A stretch of 64,000 bases of DNA from positions 1 through 64,000 of the forward strand of contig CAVTIX010000029.1 of the NCBI GenBank assembly GCA_963734725.1. Direction: 5' to 3'. The position numbers and the translations under genes are program-made. Numbering within the stretch: the first letter of the stretch is position 1; each line of letters starts with the position of its first letter. This stretch comes from DASXKD01 sp963734725 (lineage in GTDB: Bacteria > Actinomycetota > Actinomycetes > Streptosporangiales > Streptosporangiaceae). Positions 7,336 through 15,394 of this stretch are shown piece by piece. The notes beneath the pieces are model-generated. The model was not told the DNA's origin. It saw only the letters and a program-made list of their open reading frames with translations, and did no database searches.

Positions 7336-9755
7336 CAGGACTCCTGACATAGAGCCAGGTGTCCAGGTGATTGTGGCGGGCTGATCTGCATTTACGTCGT
7401 GTCGCTCACGTCGCCTATGCCCGAGTTGTGAGAAAATCGCTGCAAGGATAAGGGCTGGCGGATGGGGTGGATGATGGCTCGTATGCTTGGCCAGCTTCCG
7501 CTCCCGCTGCTGCCGGCCGGGGCGGCCGAGGTCGCCCCGGGAGTGGGCCTGCTCACCGGGGAAGATGGCGGGCTGGTGGTCGTGCACGGGCTGGCCACCT
7601 TCGCCTGGGACGTGGGGGATGAGGCAGGGCGGCGGCTGGCCGCGGTGCAGCTGGTCCGGCTGCGCGCGGCGTCGCAACTCCAGGTGGCGGGGGCGTTCGG
7701 GGTGGACCCGGCCACGATCTGGCGGTGGGACCAGGCGCTGTCTTCGGCCGGGGTGGCCGGGCTGGTCCGGGCCCGCTGCGGGCCGAAGGGCGCGTCGAAG
7801 CTGACGGCGGAGGTGGTCGCGCGGATTCGCGAGCTGGACGCGGCGGGCAAGACTTTGCGCGAGATCGCCGGCCTCACCGGGGTGTCGACGTTCAGCGTCC
7901 GCGGCGCGCTGGGCCGGGTCGCCTCCCGCTGGCAGGCCCCGGCGGCTGGGTATGGTGAGGCCGGCCGGGATGGTGCGCCTGATCAGCGGGACGGCGAGGC
8001 GGCGGTCGCGGGCGAGCCGCTGCCGGTGCTGCCTGACCCGGTGCCCCGGGAGGGGGAGCGGGCGCTGGCCCGGTGGGGGCTGCTCGGCGAAGGCGCCGAG
8101 CCGGTCTTCGCCCCCGGCGCGCGGTATCCGCTGGCAGGCATGCTGCTGGCCCTGCCGCCGCTGGAGGCAACCGGGTTGCTGGAAGCCGCCCGCGGGGTCT
8201 ATGGCCAGCTCAAGAACGGGTTCTACGGGCTGGCCGCCACGCTGCTGACCTTGGTGTTCCTGGCCCTGGCCGGCGAGCCCCGGGCCGAGGGCGCCACGAG
8301 GGTCCCGCCCGCCGCGCTGGGCCGGGTGCTGGGCCTGGACCGGGCGCCGGAGGTCAAGACGATCCGCCGCAAACTCGGCGAGCTCGCCGCGGGCGGCAAG
8401 GCAGCCGAACTGGTGATGGCGCTGGCCCGCCGTCACGTCCAGGCCAGGCCAGGCGCCCTCGGGTACTTGTACGCAGACGGGCATGCCCGCGCCTACTACG
8501 GCACCCGCACCGTGCAGAAAACCCACGTCGCCAGGCTAAAGTTCCCCGCCCCCGCCACCATGGAGACCTGGGTCACCGATCAGGACGGCGACCCGGTGTT
8601 CATGGTCGTCGCCGAGCCGTCAGAGTCCCTGGCCGGCGAGCTGAAACGGCTGCTCCCGGACCTGCGCCAGGTCGTGGGCGAGGGCCGGCAGGTGACGGTG
8701 TGCTTCGACCGGGGCGGCTGGTCCCCGGCCCTGTTCGCCGACATCACCGAGGCCGGGTTCGACCTGCTCACCTGGCGCAAAGGACCCGCTCCCGACGTCC
8801 CGGCAGACAAGTTCGCCACCATCACCTGCACCGACGACCGCAGCCGCGAGCATGAGTACGACCTGGCCGACACGATGGTGTCGCTGGACATCGGCGACGG
8901 GCCGCGCAAGGGCCAGACGGTAAGGCTGCGGCAGGTCACCCGCCGCGTGCCCGCGCGGCACAGCGCTGTCCGGCAGATCCACGCGCTGACCTCCCGGAAG
9001 GATCTCGCGGCCGGGGAGGTGTGCTGGCGGCTGACCTCGCGATGGCGGGAGGAGAACTACTTCCGCTACGCCCGCACCCACTTCGCCCTCGACGCCCTCG
9101 ACTCCTACGCCGCCGCCCCCGACAACCCTGACCGGCTGGTCCCCAACCCGGCGAAGAAGGCCGCCGCCGCCCAGGTCCGCAGCGCCGAGGCCCTCGCCAC
9201 AGCCGCCGAAGCCCAGCGGGACGCCGGCCTCGCCGCGCTGCGCAACCCGCCCCCAGGCCAGCCGGCCCTGATCACCAACCAGATGATCAACGCCCTGGGC
9301 GCCCCAGCCGAGGCCGCCTGGGCCGGACTCCAAGCCGCCGAACACGCAGCCGCTGCGGTCCCGGCCCGCATCCGCCTCGGTCAGACAGCCCCGGACATGG
9401 TCCGCCTCGAAGCCGAGGTCAAGCAGATCACCCACGCCATCCGGATGGCCGCCTACAACGCCGAAACCACCCTGGCCCGCGCACTCGGCGCCCACTACGC
9501 TCGTGCTAGCGACGAGGCCTACGCGCTCATCCGCGAAGCCCTCGCCGCATCTGGTGACATCGTCCCTGGCCACGGCGAACTACTGGTCCGCCTCGACCCG
9601 CTCACCGCCCCACGGCGCACCCAGGCTCTGGCCGCTCTCTGCGACCAGCTCACCCAAGCCCGAGCCCGCTACCCCGGCACCGGCCTCGTCCTGCGCTACC
9701 AGGTCAAACCCCACCCCGGCCCTGCATGATCCTTCTCCCTATGTCAGGAGTCCTG
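7336..9755 (+). mobile_element. Unassigned insertion sequence with 17-bp inverted repeats
   Basis: A 2420-bp unit bounded by perfect 17-bp inverted repeats CAGGACTCCTGACATAG (7336-7352 and, reversed, 9739-9755). It is flanked by a perfect 5-bp direct repeat AGACC (7331-7335 and 9756-9760). It carries a single long gene, 7462-9729. I could not place it in a named IS family from memory. The ends, duplication and lone DDE-like gene together make the mobile-element call firm, while family assignment stays open. Confidence 0.88.
7462..9729 (+). CDS. Large (755-aa) DDE-like transposase of the unassigned IS
   Basis: The N-terminal 170 residues hold two helix-turn-helix-like units (LQVAGAFGVDPATIWRWDQA and KTLREIAGLTGVSTFSVRGA), suited to binding the element ends. 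The central region has a plausible acidic triad: D339 in YLYADGHARAYYG, D416 in VTVCFDRGGWSP, and E530/E531 in SRWREENYFRYARTHF. The triad is my reading, not established. The C-terminal ~180 residues (after 570) are helical and alanine-rich with coiled-coil character. It is much longer than most IS transposases (about 300-550 aa). No frameshift was seen. A start at 7462 or at the next ATGs (MMARMLG) is equally possible. Confidence 0.8.
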   Translation: MGWMMARMLGQLPLPLLPAGAAEVAPGVGLLTGEDGGLVVVHGLATFAWDVGDEAGRRLAAVQLVRLRAASQLQVAGAFGVDPATIWRWDQALSSAGVAGLVRARCGPKGASKLTAEVVARIRELDAAGKTLREIAGLTGVSTFSVRGALGRVASRWQAPAAGYGEAGRDGAPDQRDGEAAVAGEPLPVLPDPVPREGERALARWGLLGEGAEPVFAPGARYPLAGMLLALPPLEATGLLEAARGVYGQLKNGFYGLAATLLTLVFLALAGEPRAEGATRVPPAALGRVLGLDRAPEVKTIRRKLGELAAGGKAAELVMALARRHVQARPGALGYLYADGHARAYYGTRTVQKTHVARLKFPAPATMETWVTDQDGDPVFMVVAEPSESLAGELKRLLPDLRQVVGEGRQVTVCFDRGGWSPALFADITEAGFDLLTWRKGPAPDVPADKFATITCTDDRSREHEYDLADTMVSLDIGDGPRKGQTVRLRQVTRRVPARHSAVRQIHALTSRKDLAAGEVCWRLTSRWREENYFRYARTHFALDALDSYAAAPDNPDRLVPNPAKKAAAAQVRSAEALATAAEAQRDAGLAALRNPPPGQPALITNQMINALGAPAEAAWAGLQAAEHAAAAVPARIRLGQTAPDMVRLEAEVKQITHAIRMAAYNAETTLARALGAHYARASDEAYALIREALAASGDIVPGHGELLVRLDPLTAPRRTQALAALCDQLTQARARYPGTGLVLRYQVKPHPGPA

Positions 9756-9860
9756 AGACCAGGGCGAGGGGACAAGTATCGGAAATGTCTGCTTGTTCGT
9801 TAAATAGTCTAGTGTCCGCACAGGCGCTGACGCTGCGGTCGCGGATTGTGCTGAGGTGCG

Positions 9861-9864
9861 CTAG
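9861..9864. repeat. CTAG target duplication, left of IS701 copy 1
   Basis: The tetranucleotide CTAG is repeated at 11372-11375 on the other side of the element. IS701-family elements are known to duplicate CTAG. This copy also supplies the TAG stop codon of the transposase reading leftwards. Confidence 0.85.
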
Positions 9865-11333
9865 CGGTAGTTTGTTAACTCAGGATGTAGAGGTGCAGGC
9901 CGCAGCCTGCCGCGACCGAGTTCATTAAGGCTTGAAGCTGCGGTGGCGGGGGCGCTGTGGACCATGCTGGCCACCAGCGCTGCAGCGCGATCCAAGGGGA
10001 AAGCCAGGCCCGTATCGCGCGCAGTGCCCGTGGCCACGATGGCGCTGGCGGGGAGATGGCCGCCGGTGGCCCCCCTCTCTCCGCGGCTGGGTCCTGGCCG
10101 CGGTGCCGTAGGCTCGTGCGGGGCGGGATGGTCGTGGAACCAGGCGGTCCAGCAGAAGCTGAACGCGCAGTTGACCAGGGCCTGGTGGCGGCGGATCGCG
10201 GTGTCGGAGCGGACCTGGAAGTCGGCCCACCCCAGCTCGTCTTTGACCTGTTTGTAGCTTTGCTCGATCCAGTGCCGGATCCCGTAGATCCGTGTGATCT
10301 CGGCCAGGCCGGCGGCCGGGTGGGGGCTGTCGGCTTCCCGCGGGCCGCCGGGGCGGGGCAGGCTGGTGACCAGGTACCAGGTGGCCTTGTCCGGCAAGGT
10401 GGCGGGATCGGCGGTGGCCACCACCAGCCGCCGGGCACCGTCTGGGCCCCACCAGCCCAAAGTGGCGTCGGCGGCGTACCAGGTCTGGGTGTGCCCGTCG
10501 CGGAACGTGCGCGTCACCGCCTGCCAGTCGCCGGGATCATCTGGGCCGTCCCAGGCCAGCGCGCGGGCCGCGTCCACCGGGGTGTGCGCGTCCGGGCCGC
10601 AGGCCCAGGTGCCGCGGCGGGGCTTGAGCGCCATCACGAACGGCAGCCCGGCCTCGGCGAGCTCGGCGCGGAACCCGTCCTGGTCGCCGTAGGCGCTGTC
10701 GGCGGCTACCGCGCGGAACGTGAACCCCGCATCCCGGGCCCGGGCCGCCAGGTCCGCGCCGATGGCCAGCTTGGTCCGGAACGCCGGGTCGTTCCTCCCC
10801 TTCGCAAAGTGCCTGGCCGGGGTGTAGGGCACCGCGTGCACCGGGTAATACATGCGCTCATCGGCCCACACCGTGGTGACGGTGACCACCCCGTTGTCGG
10901 TCTTGCCATACCGGCCCAGCCACTGATGACCCACGTGCGCGGTCTTGGTGCCGTCCTTGCGGTCCCCGCTGTCGTCGACCACCAGCACCCCGCCGCCATG
11001 CGGCGCGGTCGCCGGACCGGCCGCCAGCAGCTCCAGCCGGCGGGCATTCACCGCCTCCGGGTCCCACCCGGACTCCGACAAGAAGAACTGCAGCCGCTGC
11101 ACCGCCGGGCGCTGCGCCCCGGCCACCGGCTCGGCCCCCGCCAGCGCGGTCAGCGTCTTGTTCCGGTCCCGCGGCGCCAGCAGCCCCGCCAGGTACTCCC
11201 GGAACCCCCGCCGCTGCGCCAAAGAGCCGAACAGGTCATCAAACCGGGCCGCATACCCCTCCAGCGGGCCCGGCGCCGCCGGGCACGGCCGCCGTCGCGT
11301 CATCACATGCTCCCCGGAACAGCGCACCACCAT
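9861..11333 (-). CDS. IS701-family transposase, copy 1
   Basis: A 490-aa DDE (IS4-superfamily) transposase. Motifs: GVLVVDDSGDRKDG (first D), FRAVAADSAYGDQDGF (second D), and the YREK-like block RHWIEQSYKQVKDELGWADF with the catalytic E. A second in-frame ATG (MTRRRPCPAAPG) ten residues in may be the true start. The reading frame runs through the terminal repeat (ELTNYR) and stops only at TAG formed by the flanking CTAG duplication. In copy 2 the frame stops earlier at a TAA within the repeat. The gene looks intact. Confidence 0.93.
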   Translation of the reverse strand: MVVRCSGEHVMTRRRPCPAAPGPLEGYAARFDDLFGSLAQRRGFREYLAGLLAPRDRNKTLTALAGAEPVAGAQRPAVQRLQFFLSESGWDPEAVNARRLELLAAGPATAPHGGGVLVVDDSGDRKDGTKTAHVGHQWLGRYGKTDNGVVTVTTVWADERMYYPVHAVPYTPARHFAKGRNDPAFRTKLAIGADLAARARDAGFTFRAVAADSAYGDQDGFRAELAEAGLPFVMALKPRRGTWACGPDAHTPVDAARALAWDGPDDPGDWQAVTRTFRDGHTQTWYAADATLGWWGPDGARRLVVATADPATLPDKATWYLVTSLPRPGGPREADSPHPAAGLAEITRIYGIRHWIEQSYKQVKDELGWADFQVRSDTAIRRHQALVNCAFSFCWTAWFHDHPAPHEPTAPRPGPSRGERGATGGHLPASAIVATGTARDTGLAFPLDRAAALVASMVHSAPATAASSLNELGRGRLRPAPLHPELTNYR

Positions 11334-11371
11334 CCCGGATATACCGCCAGTCCGTAGTTAACAAACTACCG
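9865..11371 (-). mobile_element. IS701-family insertion sequence, copy 1
   Basis: A 1507-bp element with terminal inverted repeats that begin CGGTAGTTTGTTAACT at both ends, flanked by CTAG. It was inserted at the left edge of IS630 copy 1: the right CTAG overlaps the TA duplication and first base of that element. Orientation is opposite to copy 2. The two transposases are closely similar but not identical, so they do not look like products of one very recent duplication. Confidence 0.92.
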
Positions 11372-11400
11372 CTAGTAGATTGTCGCTGCTTATTCTTGCC

Positions 11401-12098
11401 TTAGAGCTGGGTAGAGGTGGCGGAGCTTGATGCGTGCGCGTCGGTGGTGAACTGCCAGTCGACTTGGCGCTGGTCGGTGTTGACCTCGTTCTGCCAGGCA
11501 GCGAGCTCACTGTTCAAGAGTTCGATGTCGCCTAGCCTCCGGTCGAGGCACTGCCGGGTCAGGGCGGAGAGTTCGATCTCGGCGATGTTGAGCCAGGATC
11601 CGTGCCTGGGCGTGTGGTGGATCTCCAGGCGCTGCGCCAGGGCATGCGCCTGCTGGGGTTCAAACGCCTCATACAGCGACCCGAGGCCGTGGGTGTTGAG
11701 GTTGTCCATCACCAGCACGACCTTCTCCGCGCCGGGGTAGTCCAGGCTCAGCAGGTGCCCGGCCTGATGTGCCCAGTCGACCTTGGTGCGCTGCGGCCGG
11801 GCCTGGACACGGCGCCATCCCCGCAGTGGCCCGGCCCGGCAGAAGATCGAGCAGGTGCCGTGACGGACGTGCTCGCTGTCCTCCCGGTGGTCACGTCCGG
11901 GCCTGGCCGGGATCGGCTCACGGACGTGGCCGAGCAGCTGGTACGGCTTCTCATCCATGCACACCACCGGACGCGCCGGGTCATAGGGGCGGTGGTAAAC
12001 CGTGAGCACATCCTCCATCCGCGCCGCGAACTCCGCGTTTGCTCTGGGCGGGATGGTCCAGCACTTCTTCAGGTGAGGACGAAGTTCTGTTTTTTTAA
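11401..12098 (-). CDS. IS630 transposase catalytic part (orfB, reached by -1 frameshift), copy 1
   Basis: The DDE half of the transposase: VVCMDEKPYQL (first D), VVLVMDNLNTHGLGS (second D), and HGSWLNIAEIELSALTRQC (E), the classic IS630 triad order. It has no start of its own. The frame joins the upstream orfA at a run of seven A residues on the coding strand (12096-12090), giving a fused reading ...GRVLKKTELRPHLKKCW of about 379 residues. Alternatively the gene is simply broken; the identical arrangement in copy 2 argues for programmed slippage. An open frame extends upstream to 12210 but is out of phase with the conserved N-terminal domain. Confidence 0.88.
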
Positions 12099-12539
12099 CA
12101 CCCGTCCGATCGTGGAGTGATCCATATCCGGGATGTCCCCGGTCAGCGCGACATGCCTCTCCAGCAGCCGCAGCGACCACCGCGCGTGCCCGGCCGGCGG
12201 GGCCGAGCACGCCAGCGCGATCAGCCTGGCCTCGACCTCGCCGGTCACCTGCGAGGGCACCGGCGGGAACTCACGTTTCTTCCGCTCCACCGTGGCCCAC
12301 ACATCGCCACCGGTCTCGGCGAACCGTTTGGAGACCAGCCGCACCGTCTCACACGAGACCCCAACCTGCTCAGCTATCACCACCCGGTCCTCGACCGCGC
12401 CCACCGCAGTGTCGAGCGCAAGCAGCAACCGCGCCCGGCGGATCACCGACGCGGGATGCACCCCGGTCCGGGTCACCCGCTCCAGCGCCTCTCGATCCTC
12501 CGCGGCCAATGTGACCGGGTACTTCTTCTGCGACGGCAT
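12069..12539 (-). CDS. IS630 transposase N-terminal HTH part (orfA), copy 1
   Basis: A 156-aa product with the helix-turn-helix DNA-binding half of IS630 transposases: VIRRARLLLALDTAVG, then IAEQVGVSCETVRLVSKRFAETG, and a linker ending DHSTIGRVLKKQNFVLT before TGA. The ATG at 12539 has an AGGAC ribosome site eight bases upstream. The sequence before the stop contains the A_AAA_AAA slippery heptamer, where a -1 shift would extend translation into the catalytic half. The unshifted product could act as a DNA-binding regulator of transposition. Confidence 0.88.
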   Translation of the reverse strand: MPSQKKYPVTLAAEDREALERVTRTGVHPASVIRRARLLLALDTAVGAVEDRVVIAEQVGVSCETVRLVSKRFAETGGDVWATVERKKREFPPVPSQVTGEVEARLIALACSAPPAGHARWSLRLLERHVALTGDIPDMDHSTIGRVLKKQNFVLT

Positions 12540-12626
12540 GACAACGTCCTGTCTGGCAAAGGGGGAAGGAACATCTGCTAGATCCCAGACTGCACCACCA
12601 AAGCAAGAACTAGCTGCGACATCCTA

Positions 12627-12630
12627 CTAG
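12627..12630. repeat. CTAG target duplication, left of IS701 copy 2
   Basis: Matched by CTAG at 14134-14137. The central TA is also the shared TA of the two IS630 elements, and the outer C and G come from their terminal bases. The tandem IS630 junction itself therefore created the IS701 target. Confidence 0.85.
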
Positions 12631-14133
12631 CGGTAGTTTGTTAATTACGGATTGGCGGTATACCCGGGATGGTGGTGCGCTGTTCCCGGGAGCCTGTGAT
12701 GACAAGACGTCGGCCGTGTCCGGCGGCGCCGGGGCCGCTGGAGGGGTATGCGGCCCGGTTTGATGACCTGTTCGGGTCTTTGGCGCAGCGGCGGGGGTTC
12801 CGGGAGTACCTGGCCGGTTTGCTGGCGCCGCGGGAGCGGAACAAGACGCTGACGGCGCTGGCTGGAGCCGAGCCGGTGACCGGGGCAGGCCATCGGTCGG
12901 TGCAGCGGCTGCAGTTCTTTTTGTCGGAGTCCCGCTGGGATCCGGAGCGGGTCAATGCGCGCAGGCTGGAGCTGCTGCTGGCTGACCCGGCGACCGCCCC
13001 GCATGAGGGCGGGGTGCTGGTGATCGACGACAGCGGGGACCGCAAGGACGGGGTGAAGACCGCGCACGTGGGGCATCAGTGGCTGGGCCGGTACGGCAAG
13101 ACCGACAACGGTGTGGTCACGGTCACCACGGTGTGGGCCGATGAGCGGCTGTATTACCCGGTGCACGCGGTGCCCTACACGCCCGCGAAGCATTTCCCGA
13201 AGGGGAAGAACGACCCGGCGTTCCGCACCAAGCTGGCCATCGGCGCAGCTCTGGCGGTCCGGGCCCGGGACGCGGGGTTCACGTTCCGCGCGGTCGCCGC
13301 CGACAGCGCCTACGGCGACCAGGACGGGTTCCGCAGCGAGCTGGCCGAGGCCGGGCTGCCGTTCGTGATGGCGCTCAAGCCGCGCCGCGGCACCTGGGCC
13401 TACGGCCCCGATGCGCACACCCCCGTCGATGCGGCCCGCGCGCTGGCCTGGAACGGGCCAGACGACCCCGGCGACTGGCAGCCAGTCACCCGCACCTTCC
13501 GCGACGGGCACACCCAGACCTGGTTCGCGGCCGACGCGACGCTGGGCTGGTGGGGACCCGACGGCGCCCGGCGCCTGGTGGTGGCCACCGCCGACCCAGG
13601 CGCCCTGCCGGCCAAGGCCACCTGGTACCTGGTCACCAACCTGCCCCGCCCCGGCGGGCCGCGCGAGGCCGACAGCCCGCACCCAGCCGCGCCCCTGGCC
13701 GAGATCGTGCGGATCTACGGCATCCGCCACTGGATCGAGCAAAGTTACAAACAAGTCAAAGACGAGCTGGGCTGGGCCGATTTCCAGGTCCGCTCCGATA
13801 CCGCTATCCGCCGCCACCAGGCCCTGGTCAACTGCGCCTTCAGCTTCTGCTGGGACACCTGGTTCGCTGATCAGCCAGCGCACAAGGCGAAGCCATCGCG
13901 GCCGGCACCCGTCCGCGGAGAGAGGGGGGCCAGGCCTGCCCTACAGCCGCCAGCACCGTCCTGGCCGCGGGCGCTGCGCGCGATACGCGCCTGGCTCTCC
14001 CCCTCGATCGTGCTGCAGCGCTGGTGGCAGGCATGGTCGAAGGCGCCCCCGCCACCACAGCTCCAAGCCCTGATCAACTCGGTCGCAGCAGGCTGCGGCC
14101 TGCACCTCTACATCCCGAATTAACAAACTACCG
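12631..14133 (+). mobile_element. IS701-family insertion sequence, copy 2
   Basis: A 1503-bp element starting CGGTAGTTTGTTAATT and ending with the reverse of CGGTAGTTTGTTAATTC, flanked by CTAG on both sides. It is inserted exactly at the junction of the two IS630 elements, in the same relative place and opposite orientation to copy 1. Confidence 0.92.
12669..14123 (+). CDS. IS701-family transposase, copy 2
   Basis: A 484-aa DDE transposase closely similar to copy 1 through most of its length: VLVIDDSGDRKDG, FRAVAADSAYGDQDGF, and RHWIEQSYKQVKDELGWADF carry the triad. The two copies differ by scattered substitutions and by a divergent C-terminal linker (after WDTWFADQPAHKAK). They share the same closing motif (LINSVAAGCGLHLYIPN versus LNELGRGRLRPAPLHPELTN in another local frame). 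An internal ATG at 12699 (MTRRRPCPAAPG) is an alternative start. It ends at TAA inside the right inverted repeat and appears intact. Confidence 0.93.
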   Translation: MVVRCSREPVMTRRRPCPAAPGPLEGYAARFDDLFGSLAQRRGFREYLAGLLAPRERNKTLTALAGAEPVTGAGHRSVQRLQFFLSESRWDPERVNARRLELLLADPATAPHEGGVLVIDDSGDRKDGVKTAHVGHQWLGRYGKTDNGVVTVTTVWADERLYYPVHAVPYTPAKHFPKGKNDPAFRTKLAIGAALAVRARDAGFTFRAVAADSAYGDQDGFRSELAEAGLPFVMALKPRRGTWAYGPDAHTPVDAARALAWNGPDDPGDWQPVTRTFRDGHTQTWFAADATLGWWGPDGARRLVVATADPGALPAKATWYLVTNLPRPGGPREADSPHPAAPLAEIVRIYGIRHWIEQSYKQVKDELGWADFQVRSDTAIRRHQALVNCAFSFCWDTWFADQPAHKAKPSRPAPVRGERGARPALQPPAPSWPRALRAIRAWLSPSIVLQRWWQAWSKAPPPPQLQALINSVAAGCGLHLYIPN

Positions 14134-14220
14134 CTAGTAGAGTGTCGCTGCTTAGTTCTGGTGTGTCCGGCATGGAGGTTGGTGTCGGCAGATCTTCCTT
14201 CTCTGCCAGTCAGGACTGTC

Positions 14221-14691
14221 ATGGGTTCGCATAAGAAGCGGCCGGTCACCTTGACCGCGGCCGATCGCGAAGAGCTGGTCAGGGTGACCACGACAGGGGT
14301 TCATCCGGCCTCGATGATCAGGCGGGCGCGGGTGCTGCTCGCGCTGGACACCTCGGTGGGCAAGGCCGGCCCCAAGGAGGTGATCGCGGCCAGGGTCGGT
14401 GTCTCGGGTGAGACGCTGCGGCTGGTCGCCAAGCGGTTCGCCGAGACCGGCGGCGACGTGAGGGCCACGATCGGCCGCAAGCAGCGCGCGCATCCGCCGG
14501 TTCCCTCGCCGGTGACTGGGGAGGTCGAGGCCCGGTTGATCGCACTGGCCTGCTCGACCCCGCCAGCCGGCCGCGCCCGGTGGAGCCTGCGGCTGCTGGA
14601 GAAGCACGTCGCCCTGGCCGACGACATCCCCGACCTGGACCACTCCACCATCGGCCGGGTCTTAAAAAAACGGAGCTTCGCCCTCATCTGA
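14221..14691 (+). CDS. IS630 transposase N-terminal HTH part (orfA), copy 2
   Basis: A 156-aa product starting at ATG 14221, with an AGGA ribosome site six bases before it. It matches orfA of copy 1 domain by domain: MIRRARVLLALDTSVG, IAARVGVSGETLRLVAKRFA, DHSTIGRVLKKRSFALI then TGA. The slippery run of seven A is at 14664-14670, inside CTT-AAA-AAA-A. It provides the DNA-binding half of the transposase. Confidence 0.88.
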   Translation: MGSHKKRPVTLTAADREELVRVTTTGVHPASMIRRARVLLALDTSVGKAGPKEVIAARVGVSGETLRLVAKRFAETGGDVRATIGRKQRAHPPVPSPVTGEVEARLIALACSTPPAGRARWSLRLLEKHVALADDIPDLDHSTIGRVLKKRSFALI

Positions 14692-15362
14692 AGAAGTGCT
14701 GGACCATCCCGCCGAAGTCGAACGCCGAGTTCGCCGCCCGGATGGAGGACGTCTTGGCGGTCTACGCCCGTCCGCACGACCCGGTGGCGCCGGTGGTGTG
14801 CATGGATGAGAAGCCCTGCCAGCTGCTGGCCCATGCCCGCGACCCGATCCCCGCAGCCCCCGGACGCGACCGCCGCGAGGACTCCGAGCATGCGCGCCAC
14901 GGGACATGCTCGATCTTCTGCTGGGCCGGGCCTCTGGCCGGCTGGCGCCGGGTCAACGCCCAGCCCCAGCGCACCAGGATCGACTGGGCCCACCAGGTCC
15001 AGCGGCTGCTCACCATCGACTATCCCAGCGCCGAGCGGGTCGTGCTGGTGATGGACAACCTCAACACCCACGACATCGCCTCGCTGTACGAGGCCTTCGA
15101 CCCCGAGGTCGCTTTCGCGCTGGCCCAGCGGCTCGAGATCCATCACACTCCCAAGCACGGCTCTTGGCTCAACATCGCAGAGATCGAGCTCTCCGCCCTG
15201 ACCCGCCAATGCCTCGACCGGCGCATCGAGAACCTCGACGTCCTCAACACCGAACTGGTCGCCTGGCAGAACGCCGTCAACGCCGACCAGCGCCAAGTCC
15301 GCTGGCACTTCACCACCGACGACGCCCGCGTTCGCCTACGCCATCTATATCCCAAGCGTTAG
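14664..15362 (+). CDS. IS630 transposase catalytic part (orfB, reached by -1 frameshift), copy 2
   Basis: The catalytic half with triad blocks VVCMDEKPCQL, VVLVMDNLNTHDIAS and HGSWLNIAEIELSALTRQC. A -1 slip on A_AAA_AAA gives the fused protein ...GRVLKKTELRPHLKKCW, about 380 residues, the same junction as copy 1. An open frame upstream to 14580 is not conserved in sequence and is unlikely to be translated alone. Stop TAG at 15360-15362. Confidence 0.88.
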   Translation, partial: KKTELRPHLKKCWTIPPKSNAEFAARMEDVLAVYARPHDPVAPVVCMDEKPCQLLAHARDPIPAAPGRDRREDSEHARHGTCSIFCWAGPLAGWRRVNAQPQRTRIDWAHQVQRLLTIDYPSAERVVLVMDNLNTHDIASLYEAFDPEVAFALAQRLEIHHTPKHGSWLNIAEIELSALTRQCLDRRIENLDVLNTELVAWQNAVNADQRQVRWHFTTDDARVRLRHLYPKR

Positions 15363-15394
15363 CAGCGACACTCTACTAGTAGTACAATTCGCCC

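Larger units (their letters stand above)
11375..12627 (-). mobile_element. IS630-family insertion sequence, copy 1
   Basis: About 1253 bp bounded by imperfect inverted repeats starting GTAGATTGTCGCTGCT (left) and GTAGGATGTCGCAGCT (right, reversed), flanked by the TA dinucleotides expected for IS630 (11373-11374 and 12628-12629). It lies between the two IS701 copies and, before the second IS701 inserted, directly abutted IS630 copy 2 through a shared TA. Confidence 0.85.
14137..15376 (+). mobile_element. IS630-family insertion sequence, copy 2
   Basis: A 1240-bp element with inverted repeats GTAGAGTGTCGCTGCT at 14137 and, reversed, ending at 15376. TA lies at 14135-14136 and 15377-15378. The ends match each other better than those of copy 1. 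Downstream sequence (GTAGTACAATTC) is host DNA just before the LAL regulator start. Confidence 0.88.

Noticed and set aside
9861..12630. IS701-IS630-IS701 as a true composite transposon
   Set aside because: Each IS701 has its own CTAG duplication, so each inserted separately; there is no duplication flanking the whole block.
12645..13883. 412-residue frame antisense to IS701 copy 2, and the similar 466-residue frame antisense to copy 1
   Set aside because: Both are mirrors of the transposase genes, which explains why they look conserved between copies.
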